NCBI GenBank assembly: GCA_049642465.1
Contig: JBAROV010000217.1
Location: forward strand, 1 to 64,000
Direction of reading: 5' to 3'
Origin: CAWDPQ01 sp049642465
GTDB lineage: Bacteria; Acidobacteriota; Vicinamibacteria; Vicinamibacterales; 2-12-FULL-66-21
Length of the DNA: 64,000 nt
Part shown: positions 18,352 to 28,105 of the stretch, in pieces
How the letters are laid out: every line of letters starts with the position of its first letter
Position numbering within the stretch: position 1 is the first letter of the stretch
Notes under the pieces: generated by a model
What the model saw: the letters and a program-made list of their open reading frames with translations, nothing else
What the model was told of the DNA's origin: nothing
Databases searched by the model: none
Position numbers and translations under genes: made by a program

Positions 18352-19152
18352 ATGCCCGCTCGTGCCCTCGCCGTGGCCAACCAGAAGGGTGGCGTCGGCA
18401 AAACAACCACCGCCATTAACCTCGCCACGGCTCTCGCGATGGCCGGCTCGCGGGTGCTACTGGTCGACTTGGACCCCCAGGCGAACCTGACTAGTGGAGT
18501 CGGCCTCAAGGGCCAGTCCGCCGCGGCCGGCACGGTGTATCAGGCACTCACAGGTGAATTTCACGACGCGACGGCCTTCGTCCTTCCCACGCGGGTCGAA
18601 GGCATGTCGCTCGTGCCGGCCGATCGAAATCTCACTGGCGCCGAAGTGGAATTGGTGTCACTGCAGAATCGAGAGCGTCGGTTGCGGGCGCTCGTCTACT
18701 CGCTGCGCGAACAATACGACTACATCTTCATCGACACGCCGCCGTCGCTCGGGTTGTTGACCCTCAACGCCCTCGTCGCAGCCGATGCGGTACTCATTCC
18801 GCTCACCTGCGAATACTTTGCGCTCGAAGGGATCGCGGATCTCATCGCGACGCTGCGCCGCGTTCGTGCCACGCTCAACCCCACCCTCGACATCGCCGGC
18901 GTCCTGATGACGATGCACGACGAGCGGACGAATCTGGGCCAGCAAGTGGCTCACGACATTCGTGCCTTCTTTCAGGAACGCGTCTTCGAGACCGTCATCC
19001 CTCGTAACATCAGGCTTGGCGAGGCCCCCAGCCACGGCCTGCCCGCGATCGTCTACGACGCCAGGTCACGAGGAGCGGAAGCCTACGTGGCGCTCGCTCG
19101 AGAGCTGCGGGCGCGCGAAGCAGCGGTATCGCCCGCTCCTGTTGAGAACTGA
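18352..19152 (+). CDS. parA: Chromosome-partitioning ATPase ParA (Soj)
   Basis: Deviant-Walker ATPase that forms a nucleoid-bound gradient to move ParB-parS complexes. 266 aa with NQKGGVGKTTTAINLA (10-25, deviant Walker A), LVDLDPQANLTSG and the DTPPSLGLLTLNAL Walker B region. The short N-terminus without an HTH marks the chromosomal type. It lies downstream of parS and 46 bases before parB. Confidence 0.95.
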   Translation: MPARALAVANQKGGVGKTTTAINLATALAMAGSRVLLVDLDPQANLTSGVGLKGQSAAAGTVYQALTGEFHDATAFVLPTRVEGMSLVPADRNLTGAEVELVSLQNRERRLRALVYSLREQYDYIFIDTPPSLGLLTLNALVAADAVLIPLTCEYFALEGIADLIATLRRVRATLNPTLDIAGVLMTMHDERTNLGQQVAHDIRAFFQERVFETVIPRNIRLGEAPSHGLPAIVYDARSRGAEAYVALARELRAREAAVSPAPVEN

Positions 19153-19198
19153 AGGGTGATCACACGGAAATCGGACGTTGACGGACGCGGAGGAATTC

Positions 19199-20053
19199 AT
19201 GGCTGACAAACGCCCTGCGCTCGGCCGAGGTTTGAGTGCCCTCATTCCGGATGCCCCGTTGGCGACACCGCCGGCCGAGCGCGGTCTGGAAGTCGATACC
19301 GACCGGCTTCGTCCCAATCCGTTTCAGCCTCGCATGCACATCGATGAAGCGGGAATCGACGAGTTGGCGCGGTCGATCCGTGCGCACGGGATCATTCAGC
19401 CCATTGTGGTCCGTCGTTCCGACGGAGAGAGCTTCGAAATCGTCGCGGGCGAACGGCGCTGGCGTGCATCCCAGCGCGCCGGACTCCTCAAAGTGCCGGT
19501 GGTGGTCCGCGAGATCCCGGACGACAAACTGCTGGCCGCCGCGCTCATCGAAAACATCCAGCGAGAAGATCTGAATCCGATCGAAGAGGCGCAAGCGTAC
19601 CGACGGCTCACTGACGATCTTCACCTGACGCAGGAGCAGATCGCCGAGGCGGTTGGCAAAGATCGATCCTCAATCGCGAACCACCTGCGTTTGCTTCGAC
19701 TTCCACACGAGATTCGCGAGAATCTGGTTGCCGGGTCGCTCTCGATGGGTCACGCGCGAGCCCTCCTCGGCTTGCCGGACGAAGCGGCCCAACTGCGCGT
19801 GGCGCGCGAGATCCTCGCGAAAGACCTCTCCGTTCGCGAAACCGAAGCGCTTGTCGCCAAGGCGGCTCAGCCCGCGGCCAGGCGCGTCGAACAGCCCAAA
19901 GACGTGCACACGCGGGCGGCCGAGGACCGACTGCGCTTCGCGCTCGGCACACGTACGCGCATCGTTCGAAAAGGACGCGGCGGCAGGATCGAGATCGACT
20001 TCACCAACGAGAACGAACTGCAAAGGATTTTCGAGTACCTGACGGAGAGATAG
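19199..20053 (+). CDS. parB: ParB/Spo0J chromosome-partitioning protein
   Basis: CTP-dependent DNA clamp that loads at parS and spreads. 284 aa from the ATG at 19199, chosen because GGAGG sits 5 bases upstream; a TTG 21 bases earlier is in frame but has no such site. It begins MADKRPALGRGLSALIPD, with the CTP-binding motif GERRWRAS and the LIENIQREDLNPIEEA box, then the HTH (TQEQIAEAVGKDRSSIANHLRLL) and a C-terminal dimerisation region. selD starts only 11 bases beyond the stop codon. Confidence 0.95.
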   Translation: MADKRPALGRGLSALIPDAPLATPPAERGLEVDTDRLRPNPFQPRMHIDEAGIDELARSIRAHGIIQPIVVRRSDGESFEIVAGERRWRASQRAGLLKVPVVVREIPDDKLLAAALIENIQREDLNPIEEAQAYRRLTDDLHLTQEQIAEAVGKDRSSIANHLRLLRLPHEIRENLVAGSLSMGHARALLGLPDEAAQLRVAREILAKDLSVRETEALVAKAAQPAARRVEQPKDVHTRAAEDRLRFALGTRTRIVRKGRGGRIEIDFTNENELQRIFEYLTER

Positions 20054-20064
20054 GGGAGGGAGCG

Positions 20065-21114
20065 TTGACGAGTACCGTGAGGCGGCTGACCTCGTACTCA
20101 GCCTGCGCCGGTTGAGCGAGCAAGCTCGCCGCAGGTGAGCTCGCCCAGGTCCTGGGCGATCTGCCGGTGGGACGTGACGACCGGGTTCTGGTGGATTATC
20201 GAACCTCGGACGATGCGGGTGTGTACAGGCTTGATGACGAGCGCGCGCTCGTGCAGACGGTCGATTTCTTCACCCCCATCGTTGACGACCCGTTTGTCTA
20301 CGGTCAGATCGCCGCGGCAAACGCGCTGAGCGATGTCTATGCCATGGGCGGCGTTCCGTTGACTGCGCTGGCGATTGCCGGATTTCCCAAAGACATCGAA
20401 CGCGACGTGATCAGGGCGATCTTCGCCGGCGGCGTGGAGATGCTCGGTCGAGCCGGTGTCGCGCTCCTCGGAGGCCACACGGTCCAGGACCCCGCCGAGG
20501 TGAAATTTGGATACGCCGTGACCGGCCACGTGCACCCAGATCGAATGTGGACGAACGCGGGATCGAAAGCGGGCGACGAGCTGCTGTTGACCAAGCCGCT
20601 GGGGACGGGCGTCATTGCGACAGCCTTCAAGTTCAACCGCGCACCCGACGCCCTCGTCCGGTCGGCGGTTGGGTCGATGACGACGCTGAACGGCAAGGCG
20701 GCGGCGATTCTGCACATGCTGCCGCGCGGGTCGGTGCACGCCTGTACGGACGTAACGGGCTTTGGACTCGTGGGTCATTCGTCCGCGATGGCGGCAGCCA
20801 GCGGCGTGACGATTCGGATTGAAGCCGAGCGGGTGCCATTCTTCGAGGGCGTGCGCTCGCTGGCGGCCGAGAACATGCCCGGTGGCGGACGCGCCAACGC
20901 TCAACACTTTGGCACCCAGCTCGAATTTGTCCGGGAAGTGGACTTTGACATCGTGCAACTCCTCCACGACCCTCAGACCTCAGGCGGCTTGCTGGTCTCT
21001 CTGGACGCGGAAGCCGCCGACGAGGCGCACCGACGCCTCGAAGAGGCGGGTTGCGGGGCATGGAGGATCGGGCGCATTGAATCGAGCCGCGGCGCGCGAG
21101 TGATCATCGGCTGA
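20065..21114 (+). CDS. selD: Selenide, water dikinase SelD, itself a selenoprotein (UGA = Sec17)
   Basis: Makes selenophosphate, the selenium donor for selenocysteine and selenouridine. The uninterrupted frame lacks the catalytic N-terminus; reading upstream through the in-frame TGA at 20113-20115 gives RRLTSYSACAG-U-ASKLAAG, which aligns with SelD N-termini. Counted from the TTG at 20065, Sec is residue 17 and Lys is residue 20, the same numbers as the catalytic Cys17 and Lys20 of E. coli SelD. TTG is chosen because GGGGAGGG lies just upstream; GTG at 20077 is an alternative. The rest (QTVDFFTPIVDDP, ANALSDVYAMGG, GGHTVQD, CTDVTGFGLVGH, DPQTSGGLL) is standard. Total 349 aa. It follows parB closely. 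Confidence 0.93.
20113..20145 (+). promoter_or_regulatory. SECIS-like hairpin after the selD UGA
   Basis: After the UGA the RNA can pair GCGA(GCAA bulge)GCUC with GAGCUCGC, closing the loop GCCGCAGGU. The AGGU in the loop begins 17 bases after the UGA, the same spacing as AGGU in the E. coli fdhF SECIS as I remember it. Bacterial SelB requires a GU in such a loop. Confidence 0.75.
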
Positions 21115-21164
21115 ATTTCGCCGGATTTCCACCCGAACGCTTTCCTCAGGCCCTCGCCGAATGG

Positions 21165-21170
21165 TATAAA
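21165..21170 (+). promoter_or_regulatory. -10 box of the ATP synthase operon
   Basis: TATAAA, 58 bases before the GTG of the first atp gene, with TTTCCT about 19 bases upstream as a weak -35. It is the only good promoter-like sequence between selD and the operon. Confidence 0.45.
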
Positions 21171-21227
21171 TTGACGTTTGCGCATTGACGGACGGCGCGC
21201 ACCTTGCGCTGGCCCTTCGGAGGTTGC

Positions 21228-21653
21228 GTGCTCCCGGATCTTTCGGTGCTGTGGGTCATCTTCTTTCTGCTCGTTCTGACGATCGTCCTCGACCGCCTGC
21301 TCTTCCGGCCGATCCAACGAGTCATTCAGCAGCGTGACGAAGCGGCGCGGTCGGCCCGCGAGCTGGCCGAGCGATCAGCGCGGGAAGCCGCGGCCGCGAC
21401 GGCAGAGTTCGAAAGAAAGACCTCCGCCGCTCGTGCCGAGGTGTACCGTCAGATGGACGAAGTTCGCCGGACCGCGCTCGATGCCCGCGCGCAAATCCTG
21501 GCGCAGACTCGTGCCGAAGCGGAACAGGAGATTGCCGCGGCGGCGGCTCAACTCGCGGCTGATGCTGAAGAAGCGAAACGCCGCCTCAGCGCCGATGCGG
21601 AGACGCTCGGCGGCGCCGCCGCCGAACGGATCCTCGGGCGCAAGGCTTCGTGA
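21228..21653 (+). CDS. atpF': F-type ATP synthase subunit b'
   Basis: Peripheral-stalk subunit. From GTG 21228 it is 141 aa: a short N-terminus, one membrane helix (about 5-25, VLWVIFFLLVLTIVLDRLLF) and a long alanine/glutamate/arginine-rich coiled coil. The GTG is preferred over the upstream TTG (21204) because GGAGG lies 4 bases before it and because related proteins begin MLPDLSVLW. It pairs with the b subunit encoded next, giving a heterodimeric stalk rather than a b2 homodimer. Confidence 0.88.
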   Translation: MLPDLSVLWVIFFLLVLTIVLDRLLFRPIQRVIQQRDEAARSARELAERSAREAAAATAEFERKTSAARAEVYRQMDEVRRTALDARAQILAQTRAEAEQEIAAAAAQLAADAEEAKRRLSADAETLGGAAAERILGRKAS

Positions 21654-21675
21654 CGGATTGCTCTCCGAACGTTTG

Positions 21676-22305
21676 ATGATTCGACACTCACCACCGCACG
21701 GAAACGCCACTCGGAAGATCCTCGCGACCGTCGCGATGACGGTCGCGCTCTTCGCGTTGCTCCCGGCCGAGGCGCTCGCAGCGGAAGCGGAACACGAGGG
21801 GATCCTTCCGGTAATCGCTCGGCTCTTCAACTTCGCGATTCTGGCCGGGGTCCTTGTCTACTTTCTTCGCCGGCCGATCCAGGACTACCTGCGCACGCGG
21901 TCCGATCAAATCCGGCATGACCTGGTGACTGCGGCCGAGATGCGGCGAGTGGCCACGGCCCAGCTCGAACAAATCCAGCGGCAGATGGCGGCACTGCCCT
22001 CAGAGCTCGAAGCCCTCAAGACCCGAGGTGCGGAAGACATCGCGGCGGAGCAAGTCCGAATCGCCGAGACAGCGAAAGCCGAACGTGAACGACTGCTCGA
22101 CCAGACTCGCCGTGAGATCCAGATGCGGTTGCGCGTCGCGCGTCGGGAGCTGACCGAGCACGCGGCCCAACTTGCGGTGCAGGTGGCCGAGCAGCGTATC
22201 AGGCGGACCATCACGCCGGACGATCAGTTGCGATTGCTCGACCAGTATGCGACGCAGGTCGCGGAGCGCCGCACCGGGGCGTCCGATCAGCCGGAGGCGG
22301 GATGA
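21676..22305 (+). CDS. atpF: F-type ATP synthase subunit b
   Basis: Second peripheral-stalk subunit. 209 aa. An N-terminal hydrophobic stretch resembling a signal segment (about 13-35, ILATVAMTVALFALLPAEALA) precedes the usual membrane helix (LFNFAILAGVLVYFLRRPIQDYL) and a long coiled coil. The two hydrophobic segments suggest a cleaved or extra N-terminal leader, as in some other phyla. Its stop overlaps the atpH start (ATGA). Confidence 0.88.
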   Translation: MIRHSPPHGNATRKILATVAMTVALFALLPAEALAAEAEHEGILPVIARLFNFAILAGVLVYFLRRPIQDYLRTRSDQIRHDLVTAAEMRRVATAQLEQIQRQMAALPSELEALKTRGAEDIAAEQVRIAETAKAERERLLDQTRREIQMRLRVARRELTEHAAQLAVQVAEQRIRRTITPDDQLRLLDQYATQVAERRTGASDQPEAG

Positions 22306-22853
22306 CGCCGCGTGCTGCCGCCATGCGTTATGCGCGAGCTCTGTTTGACGTCGCGCAAAAAGAGCAACTCGACCTCAACCGGCTCGAAAGCGAGCTCACG
22401 GGGTTCGCGCAGCTGGTGGCGAGCCACGAGGCGCTCTCGCGCACGTTCCTCAATCCAGCGGTTCCCGCTCCACGAAAACGAGCGATTGTCGAGCAGCTGC
22501 TCGCGTTGAGTCCCTTGTCACCGCCAATCACCCGGTTGCTGAGTCTGCTCGCAGAACGCGACCGTCTCACGATTCTCGATGAGTTGACGCGGGCGTTTCG
22601 TGAACGCGTGATGGATTATCACCAGATCGCGCGGGCCGAAGTGACCACGGCCATTCCGTTGCCGGCCGACCGTGTCGCCGCGCTGCAGCAAGGGATCGCG
22701 CGTGCGACCGGACGCCAGGTCCAGCTCGCGACGAAAGTCGATCCCTCGATCATTGGCGGTGCGGTGACACGGATAGGGAGCACCGTGTACGACGGCAGCG
22801 TCGTCACGCAGCTGCAAAAGTTGAAAGACACACTCGTGCAGGCGGAAAGCTAG
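22302..22853 (+). CDS. atpH: F-type ATP synthase subunit delta
   Basis: Links F1 to the peripheral stalk. 183 aa; it starts MTPRAAAMRYARALFDVA, the typical delta/OSCP N-terminus, and ends with the conserved pattern VDPSIIGGAVTRIGSTVYDGSV followed by QLQKLKDTL. It overlaps atpF by 4 bases and is followed by a tandem repeat before atpA. Confidence 0.94.
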   Translation: MTPRAAAMRYARALFDVAQKEQLDLNRLESELTGFAQLVASHEALSRTFLNPAVPAPRKRAIVEQLLALSPLSPPITRLLSLLAERDRLTILDELTRAFRERVMDYHQIARAEVTTAIPLPADRVAALQQGIARATGRQVQLATKVDPSIIGGAVTRIGSTVYDGSVVTQLQKLKDTLVQAES

Positions 22854-22855
22854 AC

Positions 22856-22911
22856 AAGGTGCCAAGGTGCCAAGGTGCCAAGGTGCCAGGGTGCCAGGGT
22901 GCCAAAGTGCT
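22856..22911 (+). repeat. Tandem octamer AAGGTGCC, seven copies, atpH-atpA spacer
   Basis: Four exact AAGGTGCC units (22856-22887), two AGGGTGCC units (22888-22903) and a final partial AAAGTGC. It fills most of the 97-base gap inside the ATP synthase operon, three bases after the atpH stop. Eight-base periodicity rules out a coding role. Confidence 0.95.
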
Positions 22912-22950
22912 TGCCTCGCCCGTTAGCGCGGAGGCGGGCCGGATAACGAG

Positions 22951-24477
22951 ATGAATATCAAAGCTGAAGAAATCTCCAAGATCATTCGAGACCAGATCGG
23001 CAACTACGCGGTGGACGTCGATGTGGCGGAAGTCGGCACCATCGTCTCCATCGGCGACGGCATCGCGCGCGTTCACGGCGTGGAGCGCACGATGGCTGGC
23101 GAAATGCTGGAATTTCCTCACGGAGTTGTCGGCATTGCCTTGAACCTCGAAGAGGACAGTGTTGGCGTCGTGCTGCTCGGCGAGTACACGGAAATCAAGG
23201 AAGGCGACACCGTCAAGCGCACGAATCGCATCATCTCCGTGCCCGTGGGCGAGGAACTGGTTGGCCGCGTCGTCAACGCGCTCGGTCAGCCAATCGACGG
23301 CAAGGGCCCCATCGTCTCGAAACAGTTTCGCGAAATCGAGCGATTGGCGCCCGGCGTCGTGGATCGAAGCCCGGTGAAGGAACCGCTCCAGACGGGGCTC
23401 AAGGCCATTGACGCGATGGTGCCGATCGGTCGCGGGCAGCGCGAGTTGATCATCGGCGATCGGCAGACGGGCAAGACGGCCGTCGCGGTTGACACGATCA
23501 TCAATCAGAAGGGGCAGAACGTCATCTGCATTTACAACGCGATCGGCCAGAAGCAGTCGACGGTCGCGCAAGTCGTTCGGACGCTCGAAGACTTTGGCGC
23601 CATGGAATACACGATCGTCGTCGCCGCCGCCGCGTCCGACCCCGCGCCGCTCCTCTACATCAGCCCGTATGCGGCCTGCGCGATGGGCGAGTATTTCCGG
23701 GACAATGGCCGGCATGCGCTCTGCGTGTACGACGACCTGTCGAAACATGCGCAGGCGTACCGCGAGATTTCCCTGTTGCTGCGTCGTCCACCGGGACGCG
23801 AAGCGTATCCCGGCGACGTCTTTTATCTCCACTCGCGCCTGCTCGAGCGCGCCGCGAAGATGAAGAAGGAGCTTGGCGGGGGCTCGCTGACGGCGCTCCC
23901 GATCATCGAGACGCAGGCCGGAGACCTCTCCGCCTACATTCCGACCAATGTCATCTCGATCACGGACGGTCAGATCTTTCTCGAAAGCGACCTCTTCCAC
24001 CAGGGCGTGCGCCCGGCGATTAACGTCGGCAACTCGGTGTCGCGCGTCGGTGGATCCGCCCAGGTGAAAGCCATGCGTCAGGTGGCGGGTTCGCTCCGGC
24101 TGGACCTCGCGCAGTATCGAGAACTTGCGGCGTTCGCGCAGTTTGGCAGCGACCTGGACAAAGCGACGTTGAATCAGCTGAATCGTGGCAGACGATTGGT
24201 GGAAGTCCTGAAGCAGCCGCAGTATCAGCCGCTCTCCGTCGAGAAGCAGGTCGTCACCATCTACGCGGCGACGAACGGATATCTCGATAACGTTGCAGTC
24301 GAGCACGTGCGGGATTACGAAACGGAACTGCATAAGTTTCTCGACACGCGACGCGCGCAGCTGCTGTCCCAGGTCGCCGAGAAGCGTGAGCTGAACGACC
24401 AGATCAAAGCGGATCTGAACCAGACGCTGAAGGAGTTCGGCGACCAGTTTGCCGCTGCCCGAAAGGCCGCCGCGTAG
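22951..24477 (+). CDS. atpA: F-type ATP synthase subunit alpha
   Basis: Non-catalytic nucleotide-binding subunit of F1. 508 aa, normal length. It begins MNIKAEEISKIIRDQI; P-loop GDRQTGKT (about 169-176), YDDLSKHAQAYREISLLLRRPPGREAYPGDVFY region with the alpha signature, and a C-terminal helical domain. The start is set 39 bases after the octamer repeat. Confidence 0.97.
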   Translation: MNIKAEEISKIIRDQIGNYAVDVDVAEVGTIVSIGDGIARVHGVERTMAGEMLEFPHGVVGIALNLEEDSVGVVLLGEYTEIKEGDTVKRTNRIISVPVGEELVGRVVNALGQPIDGKGPIVSKQFREIERLAPGVVDRSPVKEPLQTGLKAIDAMVPIGRGQRELIIGDRQTGKTAVAVDTIINQKGQNVICIYNAIGQKQSTVAQVVRTLEDFGAMEYTIVVAAAASDPAPLLYISPYAACAMGEYFRDNGRHALCVYDDLSKHAQAYREISLLLRRPPGREAYPGDVFYLHSRLLERAAKMKKELGGGSLTALPIIETQAGDLSAYIPTNVISITDGQIFLESDLFHQGVRPAINVGNSVSRVGGSAQVKAMRQVAGSLRLDLAQYRELAAFAQFGSDLDKATLNQLNRGRRLVEVLKQPQYQPLSVEKQVVTIYAATNGYLDNVAVEHVRDYETELHKFLDTRRAQLLSQVAEKRELNDQIKADLNQTLKEFGDQFAAARKAAA

Positions 24478-24483
24478 CAGGAC

Positions 24484-25401
24484 ATGCCGTCACTTCTGGA
24501 CATCCGACGGCGCATTCGCGCCGTCAAATCAACGCAGCAGATCACCAAGGCGATGAAGATGGTCGCCGCGTCCAAGCTGCGCCGCGCGCAGGAGCGGATC
24601 CAGCAGGCGCGGCCGTTCGCCATGCAGATGCTGCGCGTCCTGAACAGCCTGGCCACGCGCGTGGACCCGGCGGCCCACCCGCTCCTTGACGAACGCAAGA
24701 CGCCGCTGGCCGGAGGCCGGGCACTTTTGTTCGTGATCACCGCCGACCGCGGATTGTGCGGCAGCTTCAACACGAACGTCATCAAGTCGAGCGGCACGTT
24801 CATCACGGAAAGCCGCGATCGCGAAGTAGCGCTCGGGCTCGTTGGGCGTCGAGGCCGCGACTTCTTCGCGCGCCGCGGTTTCCAGGTCCGCTACGAGCAA
24901 ATCAATTTGTTTGCCACGCTCAAGTTTGCCGACGCGCAGGCGATCGCGAAAGCGGCCATGGCGGCGTTTGGCGGCGGTGAGGTCGACAGCGTCTATCTCG
25001 TCTACAACGAGTTCAAATCCGTGCTGAACCAGCGCGTGGTGATCGAGCGTCTGCTGCCGATCCCTCGAGGGGCGTTCAGCGGGGAATCACCGGCCGCCGG
25101 CGAGACGGCGGACGCGACGCCCGCTGCGCCGGCGCAGGTCGTGCCGCCTGTCGACTATCTCTACGAGCCAACTCCCGAGGAACTGTTCAAGACCCTTCTC
25201 CCTAGCCACGTCGAGGTCCAGGTCTTTCGAGCCTTGCTGGAATCGGCCGCCGCGGAGCACGCCGCGCGCATGACGGCCATGGACGCAGCGACACGCAACT
25301 CCGCGGAGATGATCGAGGGGTTGACGCTTTACATGAACAAAGTCAGGCAGGCCGCGATTACACGGGAGATCATCGAGGTCGTCTCTGGCGCTCAAGTGTA
25401 G
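24484..25401 (+). CDS. atpG: F-type ATP synthase subunit gamma
   Basis: Central rotor shaft of F1. 305 aa. The N-terminal helix MPSLLDIRRRIRAVKSTQQI and C-terminal helix (ATRNSAEMIEGLTLYMNKVR) that form the coiled coil are clear. A roughly 30-residue Ala/Pro-rich insert (about 199-225, SGESPAAGETADATPAAPAQ) sits in the Rossmann-like middle region and makes it slightly longer than E. coli gamma. It starts 6 bases after atpA. Confidence 0.95.
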   Translation: MPSLLDIRRRIRAVKSTQQITKAMKMVAASKLRRAQERIQQARPFAMQMLRVLNSLATRVDPAAHPLLDERKTPLAGGRALLFVITADRGLCGSFNTNVIKSSGTFITESRDREVALGLVGRRGRDFFARRGFQVRYEQINLFATLKFADAQAIAKAAMAAFGGGEVDSVYLVYNEFKSVLNQRVVIERLLPIPRGAFSGESPAAGETADATPAAPAQVVPPVDYLYEPTPEELFKTLLPSHVEVQVFRALLESAAAEHAARMTAMDAATRNSAEMIEGLTLYMNKVRQAAITREIIEVVSGAQV

Positions 25402-25413
25402 ACCTTATTCCTT

Positions 25414-26859
<1,446 letters not shown>

Positions 26860-26860
26860 G

Positions 26861-27310
26861 ATGGCACTTCCAACCCACATCGATCTCCAGATCGTGACGC
26901 CAGACCGCTCGATCGTCCGGGACGCCGTGGACGAGGTGCAAATTCCAGGTTCGGAGGGGTATTTTGGCGTGCTGCCGGGGCACACGCCGCTGCTGGCGTC
27001 GCTGGCCGTCGGAGAGATGTGGTACCGGAAGGGGCAGGAAAAAACATTTCTGGCGATTGCGTTCGGGTTCGCCGAGGTGCTGCCGGATCGTGTGACGATC
27101 CTGGCCCGGCTTGCGGAACGTGCAGAGGAGATCGATATCGAGCGAGCGGAAGCTGCCCGGCAGCGCGCCGAGGCGCTCCTGACCGAACGAGCCGACGTGG
27201 ATTTCGACCGCGCGCGCGCGTCGCTGCTCAAGGCGCTGACCCGGCTGCAGGTCGCCTCCCGGGCAGGCCTATCACCGCGAACCGGCGCACTCAAGCGAGT
27301 GCGAACCTAG
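26861..27310 (+). CDS. atpC: F-type ATP synthase subunit epsilon
   Basis: Small F1 subunit that couples rotation and inhibits hydrolysis. 149 aa: N-terminal beta sandwich (IDLQIVTPDRSIVRDAVDEV, GSEGYFGVLPGHTPLLASL) and C-terminal helical hairpin rich in Arg, Glu and Ala. ATG is one base after the atpD stop. It ends the operon; the next gene is unrelated in function. Confidence 0.95.
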   Translation: MALPTHIDLQIVTPDRSIVRDAVDEVQIPGSEGYFGVLPGHTPLLASLAVGEMWYRKGQEKTFLAIAFGFAEVLPDRVTILARLAERAEEIDIERAEAARQRAEALLTERADVDFDRARASLLKALTRLQVASRAGLSPRTGALKRVRT

Positions 27311-27325
27311 GCGGCCGGCCCGCAC

Positions 27326-28105
27326 ATGCGCCCGACGTCTTTTTTGTGGGCCGTCAGTTCCGATCCCGGTCTTCGCCGGACAAGCAACGAGGATAGTTAT
27401 TGCAGCCGACCCGATCTGGGTCTCTATGTCGTGGCTGACGGCATGGGTGGTCACGTCGCAGGGGAAGTCGCCTCGCGCGTCGCGGTGGAAGCCATTCAGC
27501 AGTTCATCCAGGAAACCACGGGCGCGGACAAGAACCGCACCTGGCCGTTCCCGTTCGAGCCGGCCCTCAGTCTTGCGGCGAACCGACTGAAAGCCGCGTT
27601 CCGCCTTGCCAACCGCCGCATTGCCTCGACGATTGCGGATTCCCAGGATCTCCGGGGCATGGCCACGACCGCCTCGGCCCTGCTGGCAGCCACCGACGGG
27701 GTGTGCGTGGCGCACGTCGGCGACAGCCGGGTGTACGTGCTCAGAAATTCATCGCTCGAACAGCTCACGCACGATCATTCGTGGGTCGAAGAGCAGGTGC
27801 GAGCGGGGACGATGACGCCGGTTGCGGCGCGGCAGCATCCCTGGCGCAATGTCGTCACCCGCGCCCTCTCGGGAGGCGAGGATCCCGAGGTGGACGTCAA
27901 GGAGATTAGTCCCGCGCAGGGCGAACGCTATCTGCTCTGTTCGGACGGTCTCTTTTCCGTCGTCGGTGACGATCGGATTGCCGCAATCCTGGCTGACCGC
28001 AGTACGCCCCTCGACCAGGTCTGCTCTCGCCTCATTGCGGCCGCGAACGCCGCGGGAGGCCCCGATAACATCACCGCGCTCGTGCTGGAGGTCAATGCTC
28101 CATAA
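27326..28105 (+). CDS. PP2C-family protein serine/threonine phosphatase
   Basis: Metal-dependent phosphatase that reverses Ser/Thr phosphorylation, probably by an Hanks-type kinase outside this window. 259 aa with the full bacterial PP2C motif set: SNEDSY, VADGMGGHVAGEVAS, AHVGDSRVYVLR, LLCSDGLFSVV and GGPDNITALV, carrying the metal-binding aspartates. No transmembrane segment. It begins 15 bases after atpC, and its end overlaps the following permease gene by 11 bases. Confidence 0.92.
   Translation: MRPTSFLWAVSSDPGLRRTSNEDSYCSRPDLGLYVVADGMGGHVAGEVASRVAVEAIQQFIQETTGADKNRTWPFPFEPALSLAANRLKAAFRLANRRIASTIADSQDLRGMATTASALLAATDGVCVAHVGDSRVYVLRNSSLEQLTHDHSWVEEQVRAGTMTPVAARQHPWRNVVTRALSGGEDPEVDVKEISPAQGERYLLCSDGLFSVVGDDRIAAILADRSTPLDQVCSRLIAAANAAGGPDNITALVLEVNAP

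Noticed and set aside
20167..21114. Truncated selD starting at GTG 20167, or a selD pseudogene
   Set aside because: The upstream frame restores a normal SelD N-terminus through one UGA at the catalytic position with a SECIS-like hairpin, so selenocysteine explains the stop better than decay.
22804..24333. 509-codon frame antisense to atpA, including the octamer repeat
   Set aside because: Shadow of atpA plus repeat-derived APWHLGTL-like residues; no start signal or domain.
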